Assembly: GCA_945898215.1 (NCBI GenBank)
Contig: CAMDHY010000044.1
Span: forward strand, 1 to 32,452
Length of the DNA: 32,452 nt
Origin: Pseudoxanthobacter soli DSM 19599
GTDB lineage: Bacteria; Pseudomonadota; Alphaproteobacteria; Rhizobiales; Segnochrobactraceae
Reading direction: 5' to 3'
In this document: positions 15,166 to 22,333 of the stretch, in pieces
How the letters are laid out: each line of letters opens with the position of its first letter
How positions within the stretch are numbered: position 1 is the stretch's first letter
Translations under genes and position numbers: made by a program
The notes under the pieces: generated by a model
Database searches by the model: none
What the model was told of the DNA's origin: nothing
Seen by the model: only the letters and a program-made list of their open reading frames with translations

Positions 15166-15597
15166 TCACACCATCTGGATGTAGCTGCGCATCATCTCCG
15201 CCTCCTGCTCGGCGGTGGCGATGCGCTGCTTGACGACGTCGCCGATCGAGACGACGCCGACGAGGCGCCCGCCGTCGACCACCGGCAGGTGGCGAAAACG
15301 ACCCTCGGTCATCCACGCCATCACGTCGGCGATCGTATCGGATGGCCCGCAGGTCTTCACCGCTCGCGTCATGTAGTCGGCGGTCGGCTGGTCGAGGGCG
15401 GCGCTGCCGTCGCGTGCCAGCGCCTTGACGATGTCGCGCTCCGACAAAATGCCGGCGATGCCGCCCGCGCCGTCGGTGACGACGACGGCGCCGATGCGGT
15501 GCGTCGCCAGCAGGCCGCAGACGCCCTTCAGCGTCTCCGCCGCCTGCGCAGTGATGATCGAATGACTCTTCTGGCCGAGGATTGCGGCTACCGTCAC
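15166..15597 (-). CDS. CBS domain-pair protein
   Basis: This 143-residue soluble protein consists of two CBS domains and little else. Domain 1 spans about residues 12-65 and ends in GIAGILSERDIVKALARDG; domain 2 spans about 80-130 and includes GRFRHLPVVDGGRLVGVVSI. The pattern 'GILSERDIV...' with 'MT..V.T....T' linkers is typical. Stand-alone CBS pairs bind adenine nucleotides (AMP, ATP, SAM) and are thought to sense energy state, but their partners are usually unknown. The start is GTG at 15597, preceded by AGGGAGGG. It is about 100 bases downstream of, and co-directional with, the rhomboid protease gene, so co-transcription is possible. Confidence 0.9.
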   Translation of the reverse strand: MTVAAILGQKSHSIITAQAAETLKGVCGLLATHRIGAVVVTDGAGGIAGILSERDIVKALARDGSAALDQPTADYMTRAVKTCGPSDTIADVMAWMTEGRFRHLPVVDGGRLVGVVSIGDVVKQRIATAEQEAEMMRSYIQMV

Positions 15598-15698
15598 GGC
15601 ACGTCCCTCCCTGTCGCCCGCACCGTCCGCGCTAGAGCACAGCGGCGCCGTTGCCGGGATGATGCCACGTTTTGCCGCACCGGCAACACTGCCGGATT

Positions 15699-16448
15699 TC
15701 AGGCGGCGCGGCGGACGCGGAACGGGTCGAACAGCGGGAAGAGCAGCACGCCAGCGATCAGCCCGCCGATGTGGGCCTGCCAGGCGACGTCGCCGCCGTC
15801 GCCACCGGCGAACGGCAGCGCAGCGAGGCCGAAGACCACGTTGACCGCGAGCCAGAGCCCGAGGAAGGCGAGCACGGTCGGGTCGCGCCACATCTCCGCG
15901 AGCGTCGCAGCCGGCTGGGTGAACGCCGCCTCGCCGCGTCCACGCTGGTGGCGCGACAGCGGACCGCCGGGCTGAAAGGCAAACCGCGCCGCCGCCGCCA
16001 TCTGGCCGGAAATCGCCGCGGACGCGCCGATCACCGGGATCGGGCTGCCGGCGTGGGTGAGGAGGTGAATGAGGGCGCCGGCGGCCGCGCACGCCGCCGA
16101 GAAGGCGAGAAAGCGCAGGAAGCCGAAGCGCCGCGCCACGGCGCTGCCGAAGGCGAGCATCCAGACACAGTTGACGATGAGGTGCGCCCAGCCGCCGTGC
16201 AGGCCGGCATAGCTGACGAACGTCCACACGTCGGCGAAGATGCCGCCGGGAAAGACGAAACCCTCCAACAGGTCCGGGCTGTAGCGGATCGGGTAGAAGG
16301 CGAACAGCAGCAGGACCTCCTGGTCCTGCTCGATGTCGAGCACCAGCGTGCGCACGACATGGATGAGCACGAAGACCGCCGCCAGCCCGGTGATCGCCGC
16401 CGGTACGTTCAGAATCGGCTCGCGGGCCGGTCGCCAGGTTTCGTTCAT
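15699..16448 (-). CDS. Rhomboid family intramembrane serine protease
   Basis: This 249-residue membrane protein has about six helices. Rhomboid landmarks are YAGLHGGWAHLIVNCVWMLA (the 'H...H..N' region of helix 2), the catalytic serine in PVIGASAAISGQ (GxS), and the catalytic histidine in VAWQAHIGGLIAGVLLFPL (AHxGG in the last helix). Rhomboids cut substrate proteins within the membrane. An unusual polar insert (SRHQRGRGEAAFTQ) follows the serine helix, as in other alphaproteobacterial members. The ATG at 16448 has GGAG upstream. It is divergent from the BTLCP peptidase gene across a relatively AT-rich 227-base gap. The physiological substrate is unknown. Confidence 0.9.
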   Translation of the reverse strand: MNETWRPAREPILNVPAAITGLAAVFVLIHVVRTLVLDIEQDQEVLLLFAFYPIRYSPDLLEGFVFPGGIFADVWTFVSYAGLHGGWAHLIVNCVWMLAFGSAVARRFGFLRFLAFSAACAAAGALIHLLTHAGSPIPVIGASAAISGQMAAAARFAFQPGGPLSRHQRGRGEAAFTQPAATLAEMWRDPTVLAFLGLWLAVNVVFGLAALPFAGGDGGDVAWQAHIGGLIAGVLLFPLFDPFRVRRAA

Positions 16449-16675
16449 CTGCTCCGGTCCGCCCCCTCGTCGATGTGGTGATAGGGCGCCGCGGCGCCCC
16501 CGGCAACCCCCGCCGCCCTCCGGTGGTGACTCTTCGTCAAGCTTAACCGTTTCTGTCTTCGGGGTTTGCTAGGGCGACCAGTTTCCTAATTTGTCCGATC
16601 AATTTTCTCTATTTCGCTTAGCCGCCGAGCAAGGCGCATCGCGCATGATGTTCTTCGCCGACGGGGAACGAAAAC

Positions 16676-17305
16676 ATGACGACCTGCCGCCTCATGACGA
16701 CCCTCCTGCAGGCCGCCGGCATCGCCGCCACGGCGGCGCTCGCGGCGGCCGCCGTGGTCGCCAACGCCGGCGAGGCCGATCGGTTCATGCCGACGGCCGG
16801 GTCGGCGACGGCGCCGGCCGGTTTCGTCGAGTTCTGTCGCGAGGAGCCGGCCGAATGCGAGGACCGCACGGAGCGGGGCCTGCTGGTCAAGCTCGACGAT
16901 GCCCGCTGGCTCGACCTCATCGTCGTCAACCGCTCCGTCAACCAGCGTGTCCGGCCGGCGACCGACCAGGAGATGCACGGCGTCGAGGAGCGCTGGTCGC
17001 TGCCGACCGAACGAGGCGACTGCGAGGACTATGTCCTTCTGAAGCGCCACGAACTGAAGCGGCGCGGCTGGCCGGCCTCGGCGCTGCTCGTCACCGTTGT
17101 GCGCGACGAGGAGGGCGAGGGCCACGCCGTACTGACGGTGCGCACCGACCGTGGCGAACTCGTTCTCGACAACAAGGTCGACGTCATCCGCCCCTGGTAT
17201 GAGACGAGCTACACCTACGTGAAGCGTCAGGCCACCGTCGACGCCGGCCGCTGGTTGCGCATCGACGACCGTGCCGAGCAGCCGGTGTCGAGCATCCGGA
17301 ACTGA
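16676..17305 (+). CDS. Transglutaminase-like cysteine peptidase (BTLCP family), exported
   Basis: This 209-residue protein has an N-terminal hydrophobic signal (residues about 8-31, ending VVANAGEA) and a bacterial transglutaminase-like cysteine peptidase domain. The catalytic triad is visible: Cys in RGDCEDYVLLKRHEL, His in GHAVLTVRTDRGELVLDN, and Asp within the same block (LDN). BTLCPs of proteobacteria are periplasmic. The best-studied, LapG, releases a surface adhesin under c-di-GMP control, but this shorter type, common in Hyphomicrobiales, lacks a known substrate. No LapD partner is nearby. A second ATG seven codons in is also possible. The upstream gap is among the more AT-rich gaps here and probably holds its promoter. 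Confidence 0.9.
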   Translation: MTTCRLMTTLLQAAGIAATAALAAAAVVANAGEADRFMPTAGSATAPAGFVEFCREEPAECEDRTERGLLVKLDDARWLDLIVVNRSVNQRVRPATDQEMHGVEERWSLPTERGDCEDYVLLKRHELKRRGWPASALLVTVVRDEEGEGHAVLTVRTDRGELVLDNKVDVIRPWYETSYTYVKRQATVDAGRWLRIDDRAEQPVSSIRN

Positions 17306-17328
17306 GGCTGTGGGTCGGCAAGCGACCG

Positions 17329-17856
17329 TCAGATCGGGCGGAGCCCGGCCGCGTAGCGACGCCAGTTGGCGACGTAGCCCGCCGCGGACGCTTCGAGCTT
17401 GGCGACGTCTTCGTCGCTCAGTTCGCGAACCACTTTCGCCGGCATGCCGACGATCAGCGAGCGCTCCGGCATCCGCCGCCCCTGCGGCACGAGTGCATTG
17501 GCGCCGACATGGGAGTTTCGGCAGATATGGGAGCCGTTCAAGAGCGTCGCGCCCATGCCGACCAGCACGTTGTCCTCCAGCACGCAGCCGTGCAGGATCG
17601 CACTGTGCCCGACCGTGCAGCCGGCGCCGATCGTCAGCGGAAAGCCCATGTCGGTGTGCAGCACGCAGCCGTCCTGCACGTTCGAGCCGGGGCCGATATC
17701 GATCAGTTCGTTGTCGCCGCGCAGCACCGCACCCCACCAGACGCTGGCGCCGGGGGCGATGCGCACGTGCCCGATCAGGACCGCGTCGGGCGCGATCCAC
17801 GCTTCGCCCGCGGCGGGAAGCTCCGGATGGTGGCCGTCGAGGGAATAGAGGGGCAT
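17329..17856 (-). CDS. Gamma-class carbonic anhydrase family protein (left-handed beta-helix)
   Basis: This 175-residue hexapeptide-repeat protein resembles YrdA/Cam-like gamma carbonic anhydrases. The repeats run from about residue 20 to 130. Likely zinc ligands are the histidines in VLHTDMGFP and [10 protein letters not shown], the third of the usual set lying in the last motif. [12 protein letters not shown] and [14 protein letters not shown] are family signatures. Many such proteins have no proven carbonic anhydrase activity and act as metal-dependent enzymes or assembly factors of unknown role, so activity is not assured. The ATG at 17856 lies 25 bases downstream of the DUF3126 gene, in the same direction, suggesting an operon. 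Confidence 0.9.
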   Translation of the reverse strand: MPLYSLDGHHPELPAAGEAWIAPDAVLIGHVRIAPGASVWWGAVLRGDNELIDIGPGSNVQDGCVLHTDMGFPLTIGAGCTVGHSAILHGCVLEDNVLVGMGATLLNGSHICRNSHVGANALVPQGRRMPERSLIVGMPAKVVRELSDEDVAKLEASAAGYVANWRRYAAGLRPI

Positions 17857-17881
17857 CGTCGCGCTCCGGCGTCCGGCGGAT

Positions 17882-18094
17882 TCAGTCCTCGAGGTCCATC
17901 TCGAGGATGGCGATCTGCAGGTTCCAGGACAGTTCGCCGTCCTCGTCGTCGCGGAAGATGATGCCGACGAACTCGTCGCCGATGTAGAATTCCGCCGAAT
18001 CGTCCTTCTTCGGCCGGGCGCGGACGGAGATCGACGGCAGTGAGAACTTCCGCTGCAGGTAGCTCTCGACCTTCTTGAGTTCGTCGCGTTTCAA
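17882..18094 (-). CDS. DUF3126 family protein
   Basis: This 70-residue soluble protein runs from [20 protein letters not shown] to [20 protein letters not shown] and ends DLED. It matches DUF3126, a small family almost confined to Hyphomicrobiales and near relatives, with no known function. The start is taken as TTG at 18094 because GGAGG lies five bases upstream and the family begins at this Met-Lys-Arg-Asp-Glu-Leu. The in-frame ATG at 18139 would add a 15-residue basic tail without a good ribosome site. The protein is strongly acidic at its C-terminus. It is co-directional with the gamma-class carbonic anhydrase gene 25 bases downstream. Confidence 0.85.
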   Translation of the reverse strand: MKRDELKKVESYLQRKFSLPSISVRARPKKDDSAEFYIGDEFVGIIFRDDEDGELSWNLQIAILEMDLED

Positions 18095-18099
18095 GTCGT

Positions 18100-18104
18100 C
18101 CTCC
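18100..18104 (-). promoter_or_regulatory. Shine-Dalgarno site that fixes the DUF3126 TTG start
   Basis: On the minus strand GGAGG is followed by a five-base spacer and then TTG at 18094-18092. No comparable site precedes the upstream ATG at 18139, so initiation at the rare TTG codon is favoured. Confidence 0.65.
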
Positions 18105-18273
18105 GCGGTTCGGCCTCGTCTCGGGGCGCGGCGAGCCATAGCAGACCCCTCCGCCGCGGTCGACCGGGCAGCCGCCGAGGTGCCGCGATGACAAGCGCAC
18201 CCGCCGCGCCTACATGAATCCGACCCGACGGCTGGCCGGGGCCGGTTCGCGTGCCGCGGGAGAGCGAGGACGG

Positions 18274-19314
18274 ATGCTGCTGTTTCACATCGGTCGGGGA
18301 AAGGCCGGATCCTCGACCATCCAGAATACGATCGACCTCAACCGCGAGGCCCTGCGGGCGCAGGGCATCGCCGTGCCGTCGCGCGCGTCCGACCATCGCG
18401 GCCACGCCGTCGACGTCGCATTCGGCATGCAGCAGGTGGAGGGGCACGACGACGCCCTGCCCGGCCTGCGCGCCCTGCTCGACGACCCCGCCAACCGTCA
18501 CGTCTTCGTCAGCAGCGAGTACCTTTTCACGGCGACGCGGCCGGAGATCGAGCGGCTCCGGCAGGCGATCGGCCCGCACGACCTGCGCATCGTCGCCTAT
18601 CTGCGCGCCTATCCCGACTGGCTGCGCTCGCTCTACGCCCAGGGCATCAAGCGCGGCCGGCGGGCGAGCGACTTCGACGCCTTCTTCGAGACGGCGGGCA
18701 AACGCGCGCCGTGCCGCGCCCTGCTTTCGCGCTGGGCCGACGCCTTCGGCTGGGAGCGGCTGCGCGTGCGCCACCTCGCCGGCCTCCACAGTGGCGGGCT
18801 CGTCGCCGACCTCGAGGCGGTGCTCGGCTGTCCGCTCGCTACCGGTCCCGACCAGAACGCCTCGCCGCACTGGATCGAGACCGAGTTCCTGCGCGCCCTC
18901 CACGGCCGTGCCGCGTCGACGGGCGAGACCGCCCCGCCGCGCGCCGCGCTCGCCGCGGTGCTGACGGTCCTCCGTGAGGCGATCGAGCTGCACGCGCCTG
19001 ACGACGCAGAGTACCTGACGCTCGCCCAGCACCGCTCTCACGAGGACGCCTACCTCGCCGATGCCGCGTGGCTGGCGCAGCGCACCGATGCGCCGCTGCC
19101 GCCGCCGATGCCCGAGCGCACCCGCGAGCGGCCATTCCTGCCGGAGCTCACGGCGGTGCCGGCCGAGGTGCGCGAGACGATCGCCCGCCGCCTGCGCCGC
19201 TCCGTGCGCCTGAAGGAACAGCCTGAACTGCGGACCTTGGTACTGGACATGGTGGCGGACCACTGGCCGCAGACGGCAGACCTCGGCGACGAGGCGGCGA
19301 CGCTGCGGACTTGA
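18274..19314 (+). CDS. Sulfotransferase-like P-loop protein
   Basis: This 346-residue protein opens with LLFHIGRGKAGSSTIQNTID, a P-loop of the PAPS-dependent sulfotransferase type (GxxKxGSST). It later has RIVAYLRAYPDWLRSLYAQG, resembling the 3'-phosphate-binding block. Both sit where expected in the bacterial sulfotransferase family that modifies polysaccharides, lipids or small molecules, but the C-terminal half is not recognisable. Substrate unknown. The ATG at 18274 is preferred (GAGGA seven bases upstream, P-loop close to the N-terminus); an upstream ATG at 18214 would add 20 residues. It is divergent from DUF3126 and convergent with cysE. No PAPS-forming genes are adjacent, although cys genes occur elsewhere in the window. 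Confidence 0.7.
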   Translation: MLLFHIGRGKAGSSTIQNTIDLNREALRAQGIAVPSRASDHRGHAVDVAFGMQQVEGHDDALPGLRALLDDPANRHVFVSSEYLFTATRPEIERLRQAIGPHDLRIVAYLRAYPDWLRSLYAQGIKRGRRASDFDAFFETAGKRAPCRALLSRWADAFGWERLRVRHLAGLHSGGLVADLEAVLGCPLATGPDQNASPHWIETEFLRALHGRAASTGETAPPRAALAAVLTVLREAIELHAPDDAEYLTLAQHRSHEDAYLADAAWLAQRTDAPLPPPMPERTRERPFLPELTAVPAEVRETIARRLRRSVRLKEQPELRTLVLDMVADHWPQTADLGDEAATLRT

Positions 19315-19323
19315 GCGTCGACG

Positions 19324-19339
19324 GCGGCCTCGCGGCCGC
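19324..19339. terminator. Short GC hairpin between convergent genes
   Basis: GCGGCC (19324-19329) pairs with GGCCGC (19334-19339) around TCGC, in the 63-base gap between the convergent sulfotransferase-like gene and cysE. There is no T run; a terminator role is inferred from position only. Confidence 0.3.
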
Positions 19340-19377
19340 TGCCCGCTCTCTAGGCCCGCCGCGGCGACGTGCCGGGA

Positions 19378-20244
19378 TCAGGCCGCGCCGTTGCTGGCGT
19401 CCACGCCACCGCCCGCGTCCATCGCGACGCTCGCGAGGATCTGGTCCATCGAGCGCGACGGCTCGGCGCAGGGCGCCTTGCCGACGACGCGGGCAGGAAC
19501 GCCGGCGACCGTCGTGTTCGGCGGCACCGCCTCGAGCACCACCGAGCCGGCGGCGACGCGCGAGAAGCGGCCGATCTCGATGTTGCCGAGGATCTTCGCG
19601 CCGGCGCCGATCAGCACGCCGCGGCGGATCTTCGGGTGGCGGTCGCCGACTTCCTTGCCGGTGCCGCCGATCGTCACGTCCTGCAGGATCGACACGTCGT
19701 CCTCGATCACCGCCGTGGCGCCGACGACGAGGCCGGTGGCGTGGTCGAGGAAGATGCCGCGGCCCATCGACACCGCCGGATTGATGTCCACCTGGAACAC
19801 CTCCGACGACCGGCTCTGCAGATAGAGCGCGAAGTCGCGGCGGCCGTTGTTCCACAGCCAGTGCGCCAGGCGGTGCGTCTGGATGGCGTGGAAGCCCTTG
19901 AAGAACAGCACGGGCTCGACGAGCCGCTCGCAGGCCGGGTCGCGATCGACGACGGCGACGAGGTCGACACGGAAGATGTCGCCGAGCTCGGGCTGGGCGG
20001 ACAGCGCATCGTGGAAGGCGAGCCGGATCATCTCGGCCGGCACCGAGCGATGGTGCAGCCGGTCGGTGATGCGGCGGACGATCGCCGCCTCCAGCGTCGG
20101 CTGGTCGAGAATGGTGGTGTGCAGGAAGCCGCCGAGCGCCGGCTCGGCCCGGACCATCGCCTCCGTCTCGGTGCGGACGCGGTCCCAGACGGGGTCGTGG
20201 ATAGCGAGCACCGGCTCGCCCGAGCGGCGGGTGTAGAGCGACAT
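19378..20244 (-). CDS. cysE: Serine O-acetyltransferase (CysE)
   Basis: This 288-residue enzyme should acetylate L-serine with acetyl-CoA to O-acetylserine, the carbon acceptor for cysteine synthesis. Residues about 20-150 form the helical N-terminal domain (DPVWDRVRTETEAMVRAEPA, then ALYLQSRSSEVFQVDINPA). The left-handed beta-helix with hexapeptide repeats follows from about 155: HATGLVVGATAVIEDDVSIL and GVLIGAGAKILGNIEIG. The catalytic histidine segment DRHPKIRRGVLIG is present. The C-terminal tail carries an Ala/Gly-rich extension instead of the usual regulatory Ile end, so feedback inhibition by cysteine may differ. The ATG at 20244 follows GGGAG. It fits with the cysTWA sulfate genes later in the window. 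Confidence 0.95.
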   Translation of the reverse strand: MSLYTRRSGEPVLAIHDPVWDRVRTETEAMVRAEPALGGFLHTTILDQPTLEAAIVRRITDRLHHRSVPAEMIRLAFHDALSAQPELGDIFRVDLVAVVDRDPACERLVEPVLFFKGFHAIQTHRLAHWLWNNGRRDFALYLQSRSSEVFQVDINPAVSMGRGIFLDHATGLVVGATAVIEDDVSILQDVTIGGTGKEVGDRHPKIRRGVLIGAGAKILGNIEIGRFSRVAAGSVVLEAVPPNTTVAGVPARVVGKAPCAEPSRSMDQILASVAMDAGGGVDASNGAA

Positions 20245-20397
20245 CGGCAACTCCCGTCGGCCACTTCGTGCGGCCCTTCCCGCACAACATAGTGCGTCCG
20301 GGGCGGTTGGGCAAAAGGGGACCTGGAGCGGTTGCCCACGGGCGTCCGGTGCGCCATCGTCCCGGCCACGCCGCTGCCGCACGAGAGCCCCTCCCGC

Positions 20398-21207
20398 ATG
20401 GCCGACCGCCTGAAGATCGCCACCTGGAACGTCAACTCCATCCGCTCGCGGATGGACCATGTCGGCCGCTTCGTCGACGAGAACGCCCCCGACGTGCTCT
20501 GCCTGCAGGAGACGCGCTGCCCAGACGGCATCTTCCCCTCCTCGCCGCTGCGCAAGCTCGGCTACGAGCACATCGTCCTCAATGCGAAGTCCGGACATCA
20601 CGGCGTCGCGATTCTCTCAAAGCGCCCCCTCGCCGACGTCGTCATCGAGCGCACCGCCGGCATCGACGAGCCCCGCCACATCGCCGCCACCGTCACCTTC
20701 GCCGGCGCGCCACTGTGGCTGCACAATCTCTACGTGCCGGCCGGCGGCGACGAGCCGGATGCCGCGATCAACCCGCGCTTCGCCGCCAAGATCGCCTTTC
20801 TCGATGCGCTGACGGCCTGGAGCGCCGTCGTCGGCCGCGCTGGCCGCGGGGTGCTGGTCGGCGACCTCAACGTCGCGCCGCTTCCCGACGACGTCTGGTC
20901 GCACAAGCAGCTTCTGTCGGTGGTCAGCCACACGCCCGGCGAGACCGAGCGGCTCGAGGCGGTGCGCAGCGCCGGCGGCTGGGTGGATGCGGTGCGCAAG
21001 GTGCGGCCGGTGCCGGAGAAGGTCTTCACGTGGTGGAGCTACCGCGCCAAGGACTGGAAGGCGGCGAACCGCGGCCGCCGGCTCGACCATCTGTGGGTCA
21101 CCGCCGATCTCGGCGGCTCTCTGGCCGCCGTCGAGGTGCGGCCGGAGACGCGCGACTGGGAGCGCCCGTCCGACCACGTCCCGGTCGTGGCGACGCTGAC
21201 GGCATGA
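20398..21207 (+). CDS. xthA: Exodeoxyribonuclease III / AP endonuclease (XthA family)
   Basis: This 269-residue enzyme of the endonuclease/exonuclease/phosphatase superfamily should act in base-excision repair, cutting at abasic sites and trimming 3' ends. All catalytic blocks are visible: KIATWNVNSIRSR, CLQETRC (metal-binding Glu), GVLVGDLNVAP (Asp and Asn), GRRLDHLWVT (Asp) and RPSDHVPVVATL (Asp-His). Length matches bacterial exonuclease III. The ATG at 20398 begins just before the conserved core. An upstream in-frame GTG/TTG stretch would extend it by 22 residues, but no better ribosome site is seen. The gene is divergent from cysE across about 150 bases. Confidence 0.95.
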   Translation: MADRLKIATWNVNSIRSRMDHVGRFVDENAPDVLCLQETRCPDGIFPSSPLRKLGYEHIVLNAKSGHHGVAILSKRPLADVVIERTAGIDEPRHIAATVTFAGAPLWLHNLYVPAGGDEPDAAINPRFAAKIAFLDALTAWSAVVGRAGRGVLVGDLNVAPLPDDVWSHKQLLSVVSHTPGETERLEAVRSAGGWVDAVRKVRPVPEKVFTWWSYRAKDWKAANRGRRLDHLWVTADLGGSLAAVEVRPETRDWERPSDHVPVVATLTA

Positions 21208-21241
21208 GGCCGGCGGCGGCGGAGGGCGCCGGACAAGCCGC

Positions 21242-21267
21242 TAAGCGGGTAAGCGGGTAAGCGGGTA
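21242..21267 (+). repeat. 8-base tandem repeat (TAAGCGGG x3)
   Basis: TAAGCGGG occurs three times in exact tandem at 21242-21265 and begins a fourth time (TAA). The 8-base period shifts the TAA triplet through all three forward frames, so the array ends every forward frame between xthA and the propeller gene. Such short arrays can change copy number by slippage. Confidence 0.9.
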
Positions 21268-21288
21268 AACGAACAGGGGGAGGCGGTC

Positions 21289-22254
21289 GTGCCCGACAAG
21301 ATCATCGCCATCGACAAGGTGGCCAACAAGGTCCGCTTCTTCGACCCCGACTTCACCGAGCGCCGGGCGATCGACGGGCCGGAGCCGTGCGTGCACGAGC
21401 TCGCCCTGTCGCCGGACCGCGGCCTCGCCTACGTGCCGCTCTATGGCGACGGCATCTACGGCGCGAACCGCAACCCCAACAACAAGGTGCTGGTGATCGA
21501 TACGGCGCGCGAGGAGATCGCCGACCTGATCGACCTCGGCCCGCTCGTCGCCCCGCACGGCATGGCCGCGACCCGCGACGGCAGGCTGTGGGTCACCTGC
21601 GACATCCCCGGCAAGCTCGTTTGTCTCGATCCGGCGGCGCGCCGCGTCGAGGCGGTGTTCGACAACCCGTCGAAGGGCGGCCACATCGTCGACCTGCTGC
21701 CGGACGAGACGCGGCTCTACGTCTCCGCCAAGGAGGGGCCGCTCGGCGTCTTCGACCTCGCCGCGCGTCGCTTCACCGCGACCGTCCCCTTCGCCGCCCC
21801 CGGCACCGTCGGCATCGGCGCCGGCAGCGAGGGCACGGCGGTGACGCCCGACGGGCGCGCCCTGATCGTCGTCGACAACGACGAGACGGCGCTGCACGTC
21901 GTCGACGTCGCCACGAGCCGGATCCTCCGCCGTGTGGCGCTGCTGCCGCGCGTGCCGACCAACCCGCGCCGGTCACGCTCCGCAAAGCTCGGTTTCTCGC
22001 CAGACGGGCGCTGGCTCGTCGCCACCGCCTATGCGACGGGCCTCGTCTGGGTGATCGATGCGGACGACCTCGCCCGGCAACGCCTGGTCCCTGTCGCCAA
22101 GGGTCCGATGGGGATGATCTTCGAGCCGGACGGGCGGAGCGTCGTCGTGTCTTCGCACGACTGCGGCCTGCTCACTCGCATCGACCTCGCCGCCGCCTCG
22201 GCGGTCGGAGCCTTCGAGGGTGGTGCCGGCATCGAGGTGCTCGCCTGGTGCTGA
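21289..22254 (+). CDS. Beta-propeller (YncE/YVTN-type) protein of unknown function
   Basis: This 321-residue protein is built of repeated beta-propeller blades of the YVTN/YncE kind. Visible blades include LALSPDRGLAYVPLYGDG, PHGMAATRDGRLWVTCDIPG, GTAVTPDGRALIVVDNDETA, LGFSPDGRWLVATAYATGLV and MIFEPDGRSVVVSSHDCGL. The repeating 'SPDG..L.V' is the classic blade motif, with about seven blades. There is no signal peptide, so a cytoplasmic location is likely, unlike many YncE relatives. No enzymatic residues can be pointed to; lactonase-type activity is possible in the superfamily. The start is GTG at 21289, with GGGGGAGG upstream. It is preceded by the 8-base tandem repeat and convergent with the carbonic anhydrase gene. 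Confidence 0.75.
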   Translation: MPDKIIAIDKVANKVRFFDPDFTERRAIDGPEPCVHELALSPDRGLAYVPLYGDGIYGANRNPNNKVLVIDTAREEIADLIDLGPLVAPHGMAATRDGRLWVTCDIPGKLVCLDPAARRVEAVFDNPSKGGHIVDLLPDETRLYVSAKEGPLGVFDLAARRFTATVPFAAPGTVGIGAGSEGTAVTPDGRALIVVDNDETALHVVDVATSRILRRVALLPRVPTNPRRSRSAKLGFSPDGRWLVATAYATGLVWVIDADDLARQRLVPVAKGPMGMIFEPDGRSVVVSSHDCGLLTRIDLAAASAVGAFEGGAGIEVLAWC

Positions 22255-22333
22255 CACCGGCGCAGCAGACGGACGGCGAACCCGGGCGATCGCAGCCGAG
22301 GCGCGCCCCCGACGGTCGCCGGAGCCCCCGTCC

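Noticed and set aside
15166-16506. A long minus-strand frame joining the CBS protein to sequence across the rhomboid gene
   Set aside because: Only the part from GTG 15597 has CBS motifs; the rest is an off-frame reading of the rhomboid gene, which has all its catalytic residues in another frame.
21242-21267. CRISPR-like array
   Set aside because: Unit is only 8 bases with no spacers and no cas genes.
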